Assembly: GCF_025370935.1 (NCBI RefSeq)
Contig: NC_133474.1
Span: 19,415,740-19,479,739, forward strand
From: Choristoneura fumiferana
Lineage: Eukaryota > Arthropoda > Insecta > Lepidoptera > Tortricidae
Direction: 5' to 3'
DNA: 64,000 nt
Shown: positions 24,580 through 37,028 of the stretch, piece after piece
Position numbering within the stretch: position 1 is the first letter of the stretch
Layout: each line of letters starts with the position of its first letter
Translations under genes and position numbers: made by a program
Notes under the pieces: model-generated
What the model saw: the letters and a program-made list of their open reading frames with translations, nothing else
What the model was told of the DNA's origin: nothing
The model's database searches: none

Positions 24580-25440
24580 GTAAAAAACCGGGAAAGAGAG
24601 TGTCAGACGCGCCCAGGATAAGGTTCCGTAGCCGTTTCGAAAAAATCCTTGCATACCTTGTATTGTACGTGTTTGTTTTACTATCTTTCTATTTTACCAT
24701 TAGTAGTACCTGGGCGACCGAGCTTTGCTCGGGCTAAAACTCGATAATAAGCGTTTTCCCAGAGATAAAACCAAGCTAGATCGATTTGTCATCCCCTAAA
24801 ACCCCCAGATAACTACCAAATTTCATCGAAATCGATGCAGATATATTTCGGGGATCTATATTATACACAAGAGTTGCTCGTTTTTAAAGGTACGACCCAG
24901 CAGGAGTGGAACTATATAGTCGTCTACCTCACCTACATATTATTATGAATTTGGCGACTTCAAACTAGTAGAAAATTATTTTCAAGGTTTTTGAAGTCGG
25001 TTCCATTTTTTGTTATTTTTTTTCATAGCTTTTAGTGATTTGTAGCCAAAGTGCATCTCACAAAGATTCCATTAAGCTTAAACACGGCATAGTAATATTA
25101 TTTTATAACAGAATAGCGGTACTTACACGGTCTTCATCATCAGGTCCAGTTCACCAAATGATACTTTATGAAAGTAAATACTTGACTTGGTGTTAAAAAT
25201 GCCAAAATCGCTATAGGTGTGCTTTAAAAATTAGAGGGTTGCGCTCGATTTCTCTAGGATTCCATCATCAGATCCTGATTTAGTGTCAATGGGACCACCT
25301 CAGAAGTATGTCCTTTAGAACTAAAAAATAATTTTAAAATTCGGCCCACAATTGGCGGAGTTATCGCGTAACAAACATACTAAAAAAAATATACACCAGA
25401 ATTGAGAACTTCCTCCTTTTTTGAAGTCGGTTGAAAATAT
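24580..25440. repeat. Cluster of dispersed repeat fragments
   Basis: 24590-24735 is the AGGATAAGGTTCCGTAGCCG type with GCGACCGAGCTTTGCTCGG; 24895-25010 carries AGTCGTCTACCTCACC and TTTTTGAAGTCGGTTCC; 25370-25440 ends CCTCCTTTTTTGAAGTCGGT. An 85-codon frame at 24480 is within this material. Confidence 0.45.
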
Positions 25441-26730
25441 AAACGGTACCGGCCGAACCGTGCAATCTGATCGTTAGGATTTTTCGCAGCGTCTGTTAGG
25501 CAGGTACTTGTCATATTAAAAAATCTAGATGCATTTAAACACTGCCAATTCCATAGAAAAGCGCTATGAATAACTGAGACTGGAAAGAGAAAAGTTTTCC
25601 TCATTAAGGCTCGAAAGTCTGCGTAGAACGATTTGATTCAGTTTTTGCTGACGGCGTACCATTATATTATTTTTAAATCTCCAGTTCATCAAGGCGTGAA
25701 GTGCTTATGCGTCTGTCAAATTAGGTTTTTTATGGCTTCGTTGACACATCCTGAGGTGCACTTAGAGACTTTGTATTAAGATCAAGAGCAATTGTAAACG
25801 AAAAATTCTGTGAACGAATTTCATAATTAATTGGTATTTTTTTACAGATTTTTACACCGTTACCTTACCGCAGATAGATGTCAAGAATATCACAATACCC
25901 ATACATCTTTATGCTACCCTTAAGGTCGATGTATCGTTTTTGGGTAAGGACACTGTTTAGTGCCCCCGCAAAGTCGAGCGTGTATTTAACACTATGGCTG
26001 TATAGACATTTATGCCCTCTACTTGATGTGTTAGTCTGATAGTTTGTTGGATTTATGCGAAATTTGAAATGTTGATTAAATAACTTTATGATGGTAAGCA
26101 TTAAATATTCTTTACCTGTTACTTCTGCTTCCTCCTCACTTTTATTTAGACTAAATTACCTGTGAAATACAGAAAGGCACATATTAGTATGCAAGTTTGA
26201 TGTATTACATTACATTGATAAAATTTACGCATTACACCTGTGCGATTACCTGGCAACCATCAATAAGCTATTTTTTTTATTTGTGGTCGATGATTAACAT
26301 ATAGGTGCTAGCGACAGATCGGAATTTCATTTCAAGTATGTTGCTTTCAGTTTTTCGGTGATTTGTGACAACATGGTAAGAATGGATAAGAATAAAAAAT
26401 TAAAATATATGCATGTCAAAAGGGTTTTAAATGAATGAAGAATATAACGGTCAATTTTCAGTTAAACCTATTGTGGGAAACGAAGTTACTTTAGAGGTAC
26501 TTCCCACGGATACAAAACTATAAAATTTCACAGAAAGTAAAGCTTTAAGAACACAGTCCAAAAACAAAAGATAAAAAAATCCGAAAATCTCTATTGTTTT
26601 TTTTTTTCATACAAATACTATACAGGCTTATTATTTGCTTGCTCTCCAATTTGTAATGAACCTGCGAGTCTACACGTCTAACTAGCTCTCAGTGGACTTT
26701 TATAGAACACCAGAAGTCTTAGTTAGCCTT
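25440..26730. other. Intergenic, no gene seen
   Basis: AT-rich sequence without a repeat I can place or a credible coding region. Confidence 0.35.
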
Positions 26731-26734
26731 AATA

Positions 26735-27859
26735 AAGGGCAACACACACAGAAAGCGTGCGCGGGTCGGGTCGTGTCCGCCGCGTGAGCCGCGCGGTTCG
26801 TTGTATTCACACAGAGAGCGGGCGCGGGCCCGCAGCGGCTATCAATGTTGCCAGTTTAGTGACTTAGTCCTTAAAAGTGAGGACTTTTGCTTAAATCTTA
26901 GCGACCGCAAAAAAGTTTTGATTTGACGACAAAAATGGTTTATCTGGCGACTTTTGGAGTACAAATTAAAACAGTTCTAGAACCAATAATAGATACGACA
27001 ATTTTGTCAACTCGACACAGAATTATACTACAGTGCCGCGAGATATATGTGGAAAACGACAAACGCGCTTGCGCACCAAGGTCAAACTTATTTACTTACT
27101 TAATTAAATCCAATTTATGTAATGATGGGTGATGGATGAAATTTTTAAAAGTGGCTGTTTTTTTTTTTATCGACAGGAATAAGCTTTACTAGTCAATGGA
27201 AAAATATATCAGATTTTTCTGTAGTACCAATTAATTGAAAAATAAAATACTTAGATTTTATTTACGCCAAATTAACTAGCTACTGCGCATGAATACGGTT
27301 TAAGGGTTCCGTAGCCAAAATGGCAAAAACGGAACCCTTATAGTTTCGCCATGTCTGTCTGTCTGTCTGTCCGTCCGCGGCTTTGCTCAGGGACTATCAA
27401 TGCTAGAAAGCCGTAATTTTGCACGGATATATATGATAACTATCCCGACAAAATGGTACAATGAAAAATAAAAATAATTTTTTTTTTTGGATACACGTAA
27501 AGTAGGGGTTTTTTTTCATCCAACCCTATAGTGTGGGGTCTTTTAAATTAAAACCATTAGGGGGTTAGTAAGACGATTTTCGATTATTTGCGAATATTCG
27601 ACTTTAAAGTACTTACAAATTTTCATTAAAATCGAGTTTTGGGGCTTTTTAACTTAAGTTTCAGGGATAAATATTTTTGAGAGCTGGTAACTCTGCGCTC
27701 GGCCCACGCGCTGTTTGTGACGACGGGCGACGGGCGCGGCCCGCGCACGACCCGCGCCCGCGCCGCGTTCTGTGTGAAGGCGTCCATATACCGCCATGCA
27801 AATACGCCCGTCGCGGGCCCGCGCACGACCCGCGCCCGCTCTCTGTGTGTGTTGCCCTT
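26735..27859. mobile_element. Element with GC-rich terminal inverted repeats, about 1.1 kb
   Basis: Starts AAGGGCAACACACACAGA and ends with its complement TCTGTGTGTGTTGCCCTT; both ends continue into very GC-rich, CGCGGGTC-bearing stretches (26757-26840 and 27690-27840) that are partly inverted copies. The middle is AT-rich and contains a TCTG-family insertion (27300-27660). No transposase frame. The AAGGGCAAC-type end is reminiscent of hAT-like MITEs, but target duplication is not clear. Confidence 0.55.
27300..27660 (+). repeat. TCTG-family dispersed repeat inside the GC-rich element
   Basis: GGGTTCCGTAGCCAAAATGG, (GTCT)n, CCGCGGCTTTGCTCAGGGAC, TGCTAGAAAGCCGTAATTTT and CCAACCCTATAGTGTGGGG. 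One of the fullest copies in the window. Confidence 0.7.
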
Positions 27860-27884
27860 AAATGAACAAAATTTCATGTTTATC

Positions 27885-28108
27885 CAACTAATATTATAAA
27901 TACAAAAGTTTGTCAGTCTCTTTGTTTGTTACTTCATCACGTCTAAACCGCTGAACCGATTTAGATAAAATTCGGTATGCAGATAAATAGTTTGAGTCCT
28001 GGGGAAGGACTTAGAATTGTTTTTATCCCAGAGAATTGCATAGGCAGTTAGGCAGTTCCCGCGGGATAGCCATAACCGAATTCTACGCGGACGGAGTCGC
28101 GGGTAACT
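27885..28108 (+). mobile_element. Lep1-type Helitron-like element
   Basis: ACTAATATTATAAATACAAA start, CTAAACCGCTGAACCGATTT, and GGACGGAGTCGCGGGTAAC end. Parallel to 7252-7474. Confidence 0.75.
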
Positions 28109-28109
28109 G

Positions 28110-30025
28110 CATGTTTGATAAATGTTGAGTTATGTAGGGATCAAAAGTGACTCCAAACGGTTCATGTAAAATAACACACGGCCGCTGCGTCGCCATTTCT
28201 TTTCTTTTGAACTTGGCTTGACCCGCTGCCGCGTGTCTAGAAAAGTCATTTCACATTGTTGTTCAGCAAAAAATATATATTTAGAGTGACTTGTTCTAAT
28301 GGCGCAATGGCTTTCTATTTTGATCATCGACTAAAACTGGTTTCGACAAATGTTTGTTGTTATTTAATAAGTTTACTTAAGCATTTACTTAAAGTACCTA
28401 CCTACACGAAAGTCATTGTGCGCCGACCTAGTTTATAGTTTCTATCTGAGTAAACAATAAGTTTGTAATTTGTCTTGTGGTTAGTGCTTACACTAACTTA
28501 TAAATATAAATAGGGTTGCATTACACAGATTAAATGGCAAAAAAAAATCTCATCCTTGGGAAGGAGTTTTCGGAGCAACATTTTAGTAGGATCTCCAACA
28601 GGAATTGTCACAACAAAATCGAAATCAAGTGGATAAGTTTTTATTAAGACTTTCATTTGAGACTTTTACTTGAGAGTGCTGTCTTCACCAACAAACTGCT
28701 TAGCAGTTTGGCGAAAATATTTTTAAGTTGTTATTTTGTAAATTGTGGCTTAATAAATAAATAAACTTAATAGAAGCTATTTTACTGACTGTACCTTGAC
28801 AAGTTTCAAGTCGATTCCATTAACCATTGAAGAGTTTCGTCCTACGGAGACGATCCTGGTCAGACCATCAGAATTGGGTTGAGTTCTGGGTAAAAATATT
28901 ATATTCTCTTTACCCCTTGTTTCATCATCCATTAATTAAATTTATCCGTCAAATAAAATTAATTAATGGGTGGTGAAACGGCCCCTAAGTATGTCAGTTA
29001 AATTATAACAAAATATTAGACACGTATTTTTTCTATTGTCAATAAAACAAATAAGTTTGCTCGTTTAAAGGTATTAGATATTTACTGTATTTAAATACAT
29101 AACTAAATATACCAAATTTAAGCTAAGAACAGCTTTGAGGAACAGGAAAACGGTCAAAACATGGTTTGCAAATTTTATATTACAATTTATACGACCATTG
29201 TAATTTAAAAATAATACCGTAAAATACAATACAATTATTATTTATTGTACACCACAATAATATGCGATACACAAAAAAGTGTAAATAAATAATAATTAAC
29301 TAGGTAATTATTATAATTGAAAATCTTTTTCAATATTAATTAACCAAAAATGTCCAGATATTCCGCAACAATAAGGAAATAAAAATAAGTATGTTGTGGA
29401 ATTCATCTTTATCGCTATTTCCTCCATGACTTACCAGATTTTTATTCATCAGTACAATTATATCGGACGTCGAAACACAATCCATCAATTCTCCGGGAGC
29501 CGGAGCGGGCCCCAGAGACGGACGGGATAGATTTTGTTAATCTTCAACAAACCAGATAACTTGGAAACTAATCAATCTAACCGTGTTATGATGTAATTGC
29601 TTTGGCTTTTAGTGATTTAGTTACAGCAAAAATGCTTATTTAGGGCTAACCATGGCCTCGGAGATAGGTGCTTAATGATTTGGTGATACTGCGTTTTAGC
29701 CTTACGCCGAGCTCTCAATGGTGAAAGTCAAGCAATTAAATCTCTGACAATCCTATTGCAAGCATCAAAACTGACAGCTGCTATCGATTTGATAGCTTGA
29801 ATTCTTCATCGCCGATAAACCAAGGTTTTCACATTTTGAACGGGAGTGGGCTCATATCTGACGATTGCAACCATAGACGGGTCTAAATCACTACCTATTG
29901 AATTCCGTGTAATGGTCATCGAAGCAGTGGCAGACCGAAAAGTAGATGGCGGAACGTAACCGAGAGACAGTATCATAATTGTTTACAGATGTGAATGGCA
30001 GAAAGAGGAGGAGAAAATTTGTGCT
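28110..30025. other. Intergenic, no gene seen
   Basis: Contains a family-2 SINE tail at 28665-28760 (CCAAACTGCTAAGCAGTTTG complement) and an AACCATTGAAGAGTTTCGTC repeat piece at 28800-28880, which is the uninterrupted form of the LINE target at 50636. Otherwise AT-rich. Confidence 0.4.
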
Positions 30026-30232
30026 GTTATCCGTTCATTTCGCAACTAACGTTTGGCAACCTGTTTCATTTCGCAAACTGTAAATATTGTAGGATTTATT
30101 TCAGGGTCATCTCTACCCTATAAGTTGGGTTAGGTTAGTTTTGTAAAAATCGTGAAATATTTACAGTTTCAGAAATATTAAACATTTGAAAATAAATGAA
30201 AAGTTGCGAAATGAATCAGGTTGCCAAACGTT
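30026..30232. repeat. Fold-back element with CATTTCGCAA arms
   Basis: Left CGTTTGGCAACCTG...TTTCATTTCGCAA (30050-30078) is mirrored by TTGCGAAATGAATCAGGTTG...AACG (30203-30230); CTGTAAATATT (30078-30088) is mirrored near 30157. Confidence 0.7.
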
Positions 30233-30499
30233 TTTCGCCGAAACATTAGTAAACCCATTGTCCAACATTTGGACACTAATGCTGCAGTGCACTAATAATG
30301 CAGATGAGCGTAATTTTTTTAATTATGAGTCGCGTAATTTCGATCGCGTTATTTTTGCTGCATTCGTTTTTTTACAAAAGTCCAGTTTGTGCCACACGGC
30401 GACTCAAAATGAGCTGTACCTACTTGTACAACTCATTTTGAGTACTTCTATATGAAACCAAAGCTACGCCACTGAAAATACACGCTTCACAAATCAAAA

Positions 30500-30660
30500 T
30501 ATTACGTTTGTTCCCGTGTCACAGTGTTTGTAACTAAACTCCTCCGAAACGGCTTGACCGATTTTTATGTTTTTTTTTGTGTATATTCGGTAGGTCTAAA
30601 AATAGGACGTAAACAATTTTGTATACTTCTACGCGGACGGAGTCGCGGGCAACAGCTAGT
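30500..30660 (+). mobile_element. Shortened Lep1-like element
   Basis: TAACTAAACTCCTCCGAAAC, CTTGACCGATTTTTATG and the terminal ACGGAGTCGCGGGCAACAGC followed by TAGT. Confidence 0.65.
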
Positions 30661-30989
30661 CCTAAATAAAACAGGTTATTTAATGAAACATTTTCTACAT
30701 TTACTCGGTTCCTAATTACCCAACTTGATGATTTAATCCACTCAAAGGTTTACAAGTAGGTACTCGTAGTTATCTTTTGTAGACACTGGTTTGCTTTTTA
30801 CAACATAACAAAGATATTTTATGTTAACACAGAAATACTTTACTTATGTGCAAATGTAAAACTATATTATATAAATGAATTTATTATTTATTATTCCCTT
30901 TATTTATTTTTATTTTTAGATTAGGTTTTTATAATAGTTATAAAAAGTAAAATACAAAAAGTACAAACAATATAAAAACCTAACCTAGT

Positions 30990-31125
30990 TTGCTGCCCGT
31001 AACGGGACAGGGCCCAAGCTACCGGTGGTCAGGGCCGCAGAGTGAGGAACCTTCGGACAATGCGTTACGTGTCCAGAAGTACCGCCTTCTGCTGTATCTG
31101 GCCCTTGACCCAGATATTATTATTA
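30990..31125 (+). mobile_element. LINE 3' tail fragment with ATT repeats
   Basis: Coding-like GGACAGGGCCCAAGCTACC...CCAGAAGTACCGCCTTCTGC then GACCCAGATATTATTATTAT. GC-rich against its surroundings, ending in a simple repeat tail as LINE insertions do. Clade not recognised. Confidence 0.4.
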
Positions 31126-31276
31126 TAAAAAAAAGTTTTGTATATTTATTTAGTTGTAACGGGAATCTTGAAAAAGTACAGCCGTTTCCCAGACCCCCAA
31201 AATAAATAAATATACATACATACAATACATGAATTACATGTTTAAAGTTAAAAGATAAAAATAAAAACATAAAAAA

Positions 31277-31465
31277 TCCCAGCCTATATACGTCCCACTG
31301 CTGGGCACAGGCCTCCTCTCAGAATGCGAGGGCTTGGGCCGTAGTTCCCACGCGGGCCCAGTGCGGATTGGGAACTTCACACACACCATTGAATTAATTC
31401 GCAGGTGTGTGCAGGTTTCCTCACGATGTTTTTCTTCACCGTAAAGCTCGTGGTAAATTTCAAAT
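31277..31465 (-). mobile_element. tRNA-derived SINE (family 3), head missing
   Basis: CCCAGCCTATATACGTCCCA, GGGCTTGGGCCGTAGTTCCC and AGGTTTCCTCACGATG in the same order as 37029-37338, stopping before the tRNA-like head. Confidence 0.75.
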
Positions 31466-31749
31466 GTAAGTTATAAGATGTCATATAAATATTCTTATTC
31501 TCCTAAAGCTCGGTCGCCCAAGTACTCATTAAACATCCCTTCCAGTCAACCTTTGAGTGAAATAAAGGAGTTATTTAGTTACCAGGAAAACGACAAAGAG
31601 GCTCTTCCCAATGTGGTAATAATCTCGGAAGCGCACTAAGCAATTAACCAACAGCTCATCAGCGGAACTGTAAAGCTTTTATATCTTTTGCGGGTGCCCA
31701 AGGAAGAAAAGGAAAGCGTATTTGGTAGAAATCGGAAGGCCTGTCTAAA

Positions 31750-32098
31750 AGTAGATGTCCTACGGCTGACATGATGATGACGGAGCTGAGAAATATCATT
31801 GATGCCGTACTGATGATAGCTTACGTCCGTCAATGGGAGTATTTTGATCACCTACGTCAATCGGTTCCGAAATTTTCTTGGCATAGTAAGATGACAGTGA
31901 AAGCGAAAGTCCTCGAGTGGCGATTGCGAACCAGAAGACGAAGCGTTTTGGCCTCCCACGAGAAATCTAGAGAGAAATCTAGAGAGTGGCAGGTAACCGG
32001 TAAGATGCAAATGGCGAGTTGTCATTCATTGTAGCGTTCTAAGGGGCAGGCCTTTGTTCATCAGTGAACGTCTTCCGGTTGACGGTTGAAGATGAAAG
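31750..32098 (+). mobile_element. Two adjoining RTE-type LINE 3' ends
   Basis: CCTACGGCTGACATGATGAT at 31758-31777 is one tail; 31870-32090 is a second copy with GTCCTCGAGTGGCGATTGCG and AGATGCAAATGGCGAGTTG, related to 4076-4263. Confidence 0.5.
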
Positions 32099-32309
32099 TG
32101 AACCATGGAGCTGAAATCAATGTGTTTAATTCCAAAATTTAATATAACGACAAAAAAATTAATCACCACCATGTTACTGTTACGTAGGTATATATGTTAC
32201 CTATTATGAGATTATCTAATTATAAAAAATATGCAACTAAAAAAAAGTGCCTAGTCTGCAATATTCACAGAACATGTTGCTACAGGAACGAAGGTTATGA
32301 AATTGAATA

Positions 32310-32455
32310 GATTTGAAATTCCCAATCCGCACTGGGACCGCATGGGAATTACATGGTCGTAGCCCTCTCATTTTCGCTTTTCGGCCCTGGCCCCCTCATT
32401 CTCAAAAGAGGCCTGTACCCTATAGTGGGACGCGTAATACGCATATAGACCGAGA
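32310..32455 (+). mobile_element. tRNA-derived SINE (family 3), decayed fragment
   Basis: AATTCCCAATCCGCACTGGG, CATGGGAATTACATGG and AAAAGAGGCCTGTACCCTAT; about half of the family body, many changes. Confidence 0.5.
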
Positions 32456-33569
32456 TCAATACAATATATCTGTAAAACATTTTTTTTTTTACTTTGTTCG
32501 CAGAAACAAAAAAACATCAGATATATCTCTTACATTAATTTCCAGGAAATTATAAGGGACCGGTAAAACACTTAAGACAGGTTCTCTAAATCGCTTAGCT
32601 CCTGGCAATTGCGTATGCGCCCAAAACATAAAAGATAAAAATAGTTAGCCCCGTGACTTATAAAAGAAAATAATAGGGTCACGGCTACAGACCCATAACA
32701 AGAAGAATATAATAATAAATGTCACGCTAGCTAAAAGGGTGACCGCACATATTCGTAATTATGGCTAAAAAGCCATTTACAAGGTTTTATCTAAATAACT
32801 GAAAACCACAGACACCTCAAAAGCCTTTTCTGTTTTAAGTTAGTTCAGTAATTGCATTGATTTTAAAATATCTGTTTTTTTTTAATCGTATAATTTGCTA
32901 AATCAGTTCCTAAAAGTCTAGTTAATTTCTAAGTCATTTCGTAATGTGTACTTGTCAGTTGCGCTACGCCGTTTTGAAAAGAGAATAAAATTGACAGAAA
33001 AATTGCTTTAGTTTTAGCTTTTTTGTGAAATTTTAATTTAGCATACCTAATTCATAGTCATAAATATTATTTGAAAGCTGTTAAATTTATGTATTTAAAT
33101 ATTTGTATTCACTACGAACATAATTAATAATTTCGTCTGGTAAACGATTGCAACCATAATTTATTAATTAAATAACAACGGAACAGCTCGTTAGAATGAT
33201 AACAAAACAAAAACATTATCAATTATGGAAACATTAACTTCCGTATATTTACTGCCGTGAGATCGTATGTCTTCTCGTTTACTTTGCCAGTGAACATTAA
33301 CTTCTATGGGAGTAATTTTAGGAATACGAAATTCGTACTAAAGTTGACATAGGAGCTGAAGGCGCTAACTGCCGTTTTATTGTATAATTTATCATAAACA
33401 TGGTGTTAAAAAAATAACTGAAAACCAGAAAGTAGTTTGCTCATAATCGAGAGTATAATCGATTACACAATGTTTTGAATCAGGTTTTATGCCCAGTCTA
33501 AAATTACGAATGCAACATGCTCCAATTAAATGTTTTAGCGAGGTTGCATACCGTTAAGATAACTTAATA

Positions 33570-33900
33570 CTGGCCGTTTTGCTGTCAGTTTGATATTCTT
33601 CTAAAAACGTCGAAGCCGCAACTGTCGATACCTTGACAATACAAATTATGATTGTAGCTCTCCTTCCTCTTTGGATTGTAGAGTTAAAAATCAAGCAGAA
33701 TTACTGACTTAACAAAACCCACGAATATTTTTTGAAACAATTAAGATATCCGAAAATAAATGCAATCAACTAACTTAAAATGAAAAGGTGTCTGAGGTTT
33801 TCAGTTTACTTAACACGTTGTAGGTGCAAAAGATGTAGGCCAAATTAGGTTCAAAAAGTTTGTGTAGCTTTGAATAATTTATTGAATCAGGCGTTACTTT
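33570..33900 (+). repeat. Segment duplicated in the intron of paralogue 2
   Basis: CTTCTAAAAACGTC, AATACAAATTATGA, AAAATAAATGCAATCAACT and TGTCTGAGGTTTTCA occur here and, in the same order, at 44930-45180. It suggests a further, decayed copy of the gene unit upstream of paralogue 1. Confidence 0.6.
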
Positions 33901-33969
33901 GCTGATGTTCTAAAAAATATTATTTTGCTAACCCGCGACCTTATGATAGCTACATTTATGCAATAAATA

Positions 33970-34085
33970 GCTGTTCATGCAGTTCCTCAACCTGCACACT
34001 GTAAGAACACACACAAATCACACAAAGCCATCTATCACCAACATCACCATACTACACTGACGCGTTTCAAACTCAACCAAAAACC
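33970..34085 (-). mobile_element. Penelope-like terminal fragment
   Basis: ACACTGACGCGTTTCAAACTC is the complement of the element end at 58908-58931 (GAGTTCGAAACGCGTCAGTG). Weaker related sequence at about 9470-9575. Confidence 0.5.
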
Positions 34086-34124
34086 TTTTTAGATAATCAA
34101 AAGCCTACCTAGCTACCTAGGTAT

Positions 34125-34262
34125 GTACAGTCAAAGTCGTAAATAAGTGATCACTTTTGTACCTTGTCACTTTAACGTCATGTTTGAAAAGCCGTTCGAA
34201 ATTGTGTAACGACTGAAAGCGACAAGGTACAGAAATTATCACTTATTTATGACGTTGATGTT
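34125..34262. repeat. Short MITE (AAATAAGTGATCA family)
   Basis: Inverted ends AAATAAGTGATCACTTTTGT and its counterpart ATTATCACTTATTTATGACG. The second copy, at 55980-56098, replaces the promoter of gene remnant C. Confidence 0.7.
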
Positions 34263-34264
34263 GG

Positions 34265-36285
34265 AGATAAGAAGTAGTGTATTACTCGGCAGCAAAATAT
34301 TTTTCACCTCAGCACCTCAAACAGGCAGGTTTTGCTATGAGAAATCAGTGAACAAAGTCGCATGAAAGAAACTTTTTAGTTTATTTATTTTTAAATGCTG
34401 AGGACGACAGTGCTGGGTCTACTCACTGAATTCCAAATAGGTTTTTGAACTTCACTTTGATCTGTCACTTTCACTTCAACACGAAAAAAGCGAGAGAAAG
34501 GATCAAATGTGTTCATTACAATCTTAAATTAAATTTTTGGTATTCAAAATATATCGACACCTGATAAATTACATGACAAAAAAGTATTTCTAAAATGTAA
34601 ATTTTCCCGCTCTTTTAATAAAGTATGTAACCTCGTTGCACGAAAGCCACTTCTCTTGCTTTTTTTTATAAAATAATTCTGTAAACTACCTACCTCTTAC
34701 AATCGAAGTAAATATATGTCAAATTAAATGAATTTGTAACAAATCTATTTACGTTTATATATTAGAAATCTTAATAAAATCATATTTAAAGGTATACTTA
34801 ATAACATTTATAATAAATTATACGTTTATTGTTCAACCTTTTTAATTACCCAAAAAATGAGGCTTTTTGCAGTATTAAAAAATAAGTATGACATGTTTTA
34901 TATGCAAGTAGTTCTAAGTTCAAATTACAATGCATTTATGGTTATGAGTATGAGATTTGTATTGTACCTACTGAACACTTTTTCGTTCCGAATTCAAAAC
35001 CTCTCTACTTATAGCTTTTGATCAATGTTTGGCATTCTTAACTTTCTGGTGAATTTTTAAAGATGTAATCGCGACTGTACGTATCATTTTTGAGTAAAGG
35101 TTTTAAATGTGATTATTATATTAGTTTCTTAATAATCGGATTTTTTTTTAAATGTGTTTTTTTGTAGATATAACATGTGGTTTTATTCTTATGTTACAAT
35201 TAAATTATGTTCTCGCTGCTGAGGTGAAAAATTGTACGTGTCACACGAGATCAAAGTTTTTTTTCATCTCGTGTGTTTGAATCCCTTGCTGCTTTCAGGA
35301 TTCTAACCTGGAATCCTTCGCTTACTCGGGATTCAAAATCAACACTCGCAACAAAAAACAACTTACACTTTTATTTTTTTTGTAAACTTTTTGTACAATA
35401 AAGAGTATAAACAAACAAACAACTTTGCTCTCTTGTTGCACAAATAAATTATATTCACCTCGAATGGCGTAGCGTAACGCTCCATTAGCTTAACACTGTC
35501 GTTGACGGAAAGCTATACCATTCGAATTTCGAATATCGTTTATGACGCGAATTCTATAGCAGTCTTTCTCCGTAGCCAAATGGCAAAAAACGGACCCTGT
35601 CTGTCCGTCCGTATGTCACAGCCACTTTTTTCCGAAACTATAAAAACTATTCTGTTGAAACTTAATAAGTAGATGTATTCTGTGAACCACATTAAGATTT
35701 TCACACAAAAATAGAAAAAAAAAACAATACCTTTTGGGGGTTCAATTATCTGTTTGTAATTCATTATAATCCAAATCACCTACATTTGAATAAATTGTTC
35801 AGCACGAATCACCAGGATACCAGGGCCTATCAGGAGTACCTCCAGTCCTTGTCAATGAAAGCATTAGAGTTCTTAAGGATTGCATGGGCGGAGGTTACTT
35901 TTAAGTTTAATAGTGTGTAAATAAGCGATAATCTAAGAGCCCTATTGCATTATTATCAGTCGCATTGTATTCCTATGATTCACATATTTGTTTGTGGTTA
36001 ACTAAGGTAAAACTTCCCAATGTTAAATGAGATTATTTACTCAGGATAATAAGATCCGCATCTGGTCGTAAAACCCCAGTGAATTACCTAGCTCAATGTA
36101 AATATTTTATTAGTCATTTAACTTCATGTTAATTTATTTATTTAATTTTTAACATTTAATAAGTACTAGGCAAATAAATGAACAAAACAGCACTAATAGA
36201 CTTTATATTATTATATAACTTTTTCAAACATCCAAAATATCCTTGATGACTTCACAATACATCATTCAAGATTGACATGAATAAT
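34265..36285. other. Intergenic, no gene seen
   Basis: A TCTG-family piece at about 35560-35720 (CCGTAGCCAAATGGCAAAAA, CTGTCTGTCCGTCCGTATG). Otherwise AT-rich with no coding signal. Confidence 0.4.
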
Positions 36286-36289
36286 AAAG

Positions 36290-36757
36290 ACACCGGCCAA
36301 GTGCGACTCGGACTCGCGCACCGAGGGTTCCGTACAAACCAGTAGGTAGTAACTTTAAAATTATTAGTAATGTTTTTATTATAATGATGTAACTAAAAAC
36401 TTATGGTTTTCGCAATTTTTCCTTTATATTTGCTATTATAAGACTTTGCTACGTACCAAATTTCAAGATTCTGAGTTCACGGGAAGTACGTACCCTGTAG
36501 GTTTTGATTCCCTTGCGAGTTTCGAAAATTGCCGGACATTTGCGGCATAAACGGCTGTATCTTTATATTGCGTTAGCTTAGAAGTTTGATTTTTTCACAG
36601 CTCCAAGGGACAGTAGACCTGAGTATTTGATATAAATTTCAGCTTGATACCTTTACGAGTTCCTGAGAAAAAGGGTCTTGACAGATGGCCGGACAGACAA
36701 CAAAGTGATCCTATAAGGGTTCCGTTTTTTCCTTTCGAGGTACGGACCCCTAAAAAA
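36290..36757 (-). repeat. Dispersed repeat (GTGCGACTCGGACTCGC family) upstream of paralogue 1
   Basis: Starts CCGGCCAAGTGCGACTCGG and ends GATCCTATAAGGGTTCCG. Inverted partner at 56108-57045. It stops about 80 bases before the GAGGATCCCT element. Confidence 0.7.
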
Positions 36758-36830
36758 ATCTCAAACTTGTCATTACAGTTTTTTTTTAATATAGCCTTTT
36801 CGAATTTTCAAAGGATGTAAGCACCTTAAT

Positions 36831-36905
36831 CGCAAACTTGAGGATCCCTGTTATTTGGTTCAAAAGATATAAATAGCTTGTGATTTACCGCCGGAAACTT
36901 AGTTC
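36831..36905 (+). promoter_or_regulatory. Core promoter of paralogue 1
   Basis: GAGGATCCCT at 36840-36849, TATAAATAG starting at 36868 and an initiator TTAGT with its A at 36901. The offsets are 28 and 33 bases, identical to the promoters of paralogues 2 and 3. The flank CGCAA before the decamer is also shared with paralogue 2. The transcription start at 36901 is inferred from TATA spacing and initiator match. Confidence 0.7.
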
Positions 36906-36967
36906 TGCATTACGGCTACACTAATAAATACGGGTACAATAATTTTCTGTCCGCAAATCCTAAAGAG
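36901..36967 (+). other. Noncoding exon 1 of paralogue 1
   Basis: Inferred 5' leader exon from the initiator to the donor GAG|GTAAGTATT at 36967/36968. The 19 intron bases after the exon are almost the same as after exon 1 of paralogue 2. No ATG is present in the exon. The acceptor is the AG at 38897-38898, preceded by TTAAATTTCC, giving a 1.93-kb intron. Confidence 0.65.
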
Positions 36968-37028
36968 GTAAGTATTAACAATTCTGCTGATACTATTTAT
37001 TTTTCACTTTCTTCGATTCTATTCACTC

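Noticed and set aside
24480..24737. 85-codon frame with a hydrophobic segment as a small membrane protein
   Set aside because: Most of it lies within the dispersed GGTTCCGTAGCCG-type repeat; related sequence recurs at 43150 and 55580 without the frame.
27626..27899. Arginine/proline-rich frames on both strands
   Set aside because: They come from the CG-dense arm of an inverted-repeat element; codon structure is not gene-like on either strand.
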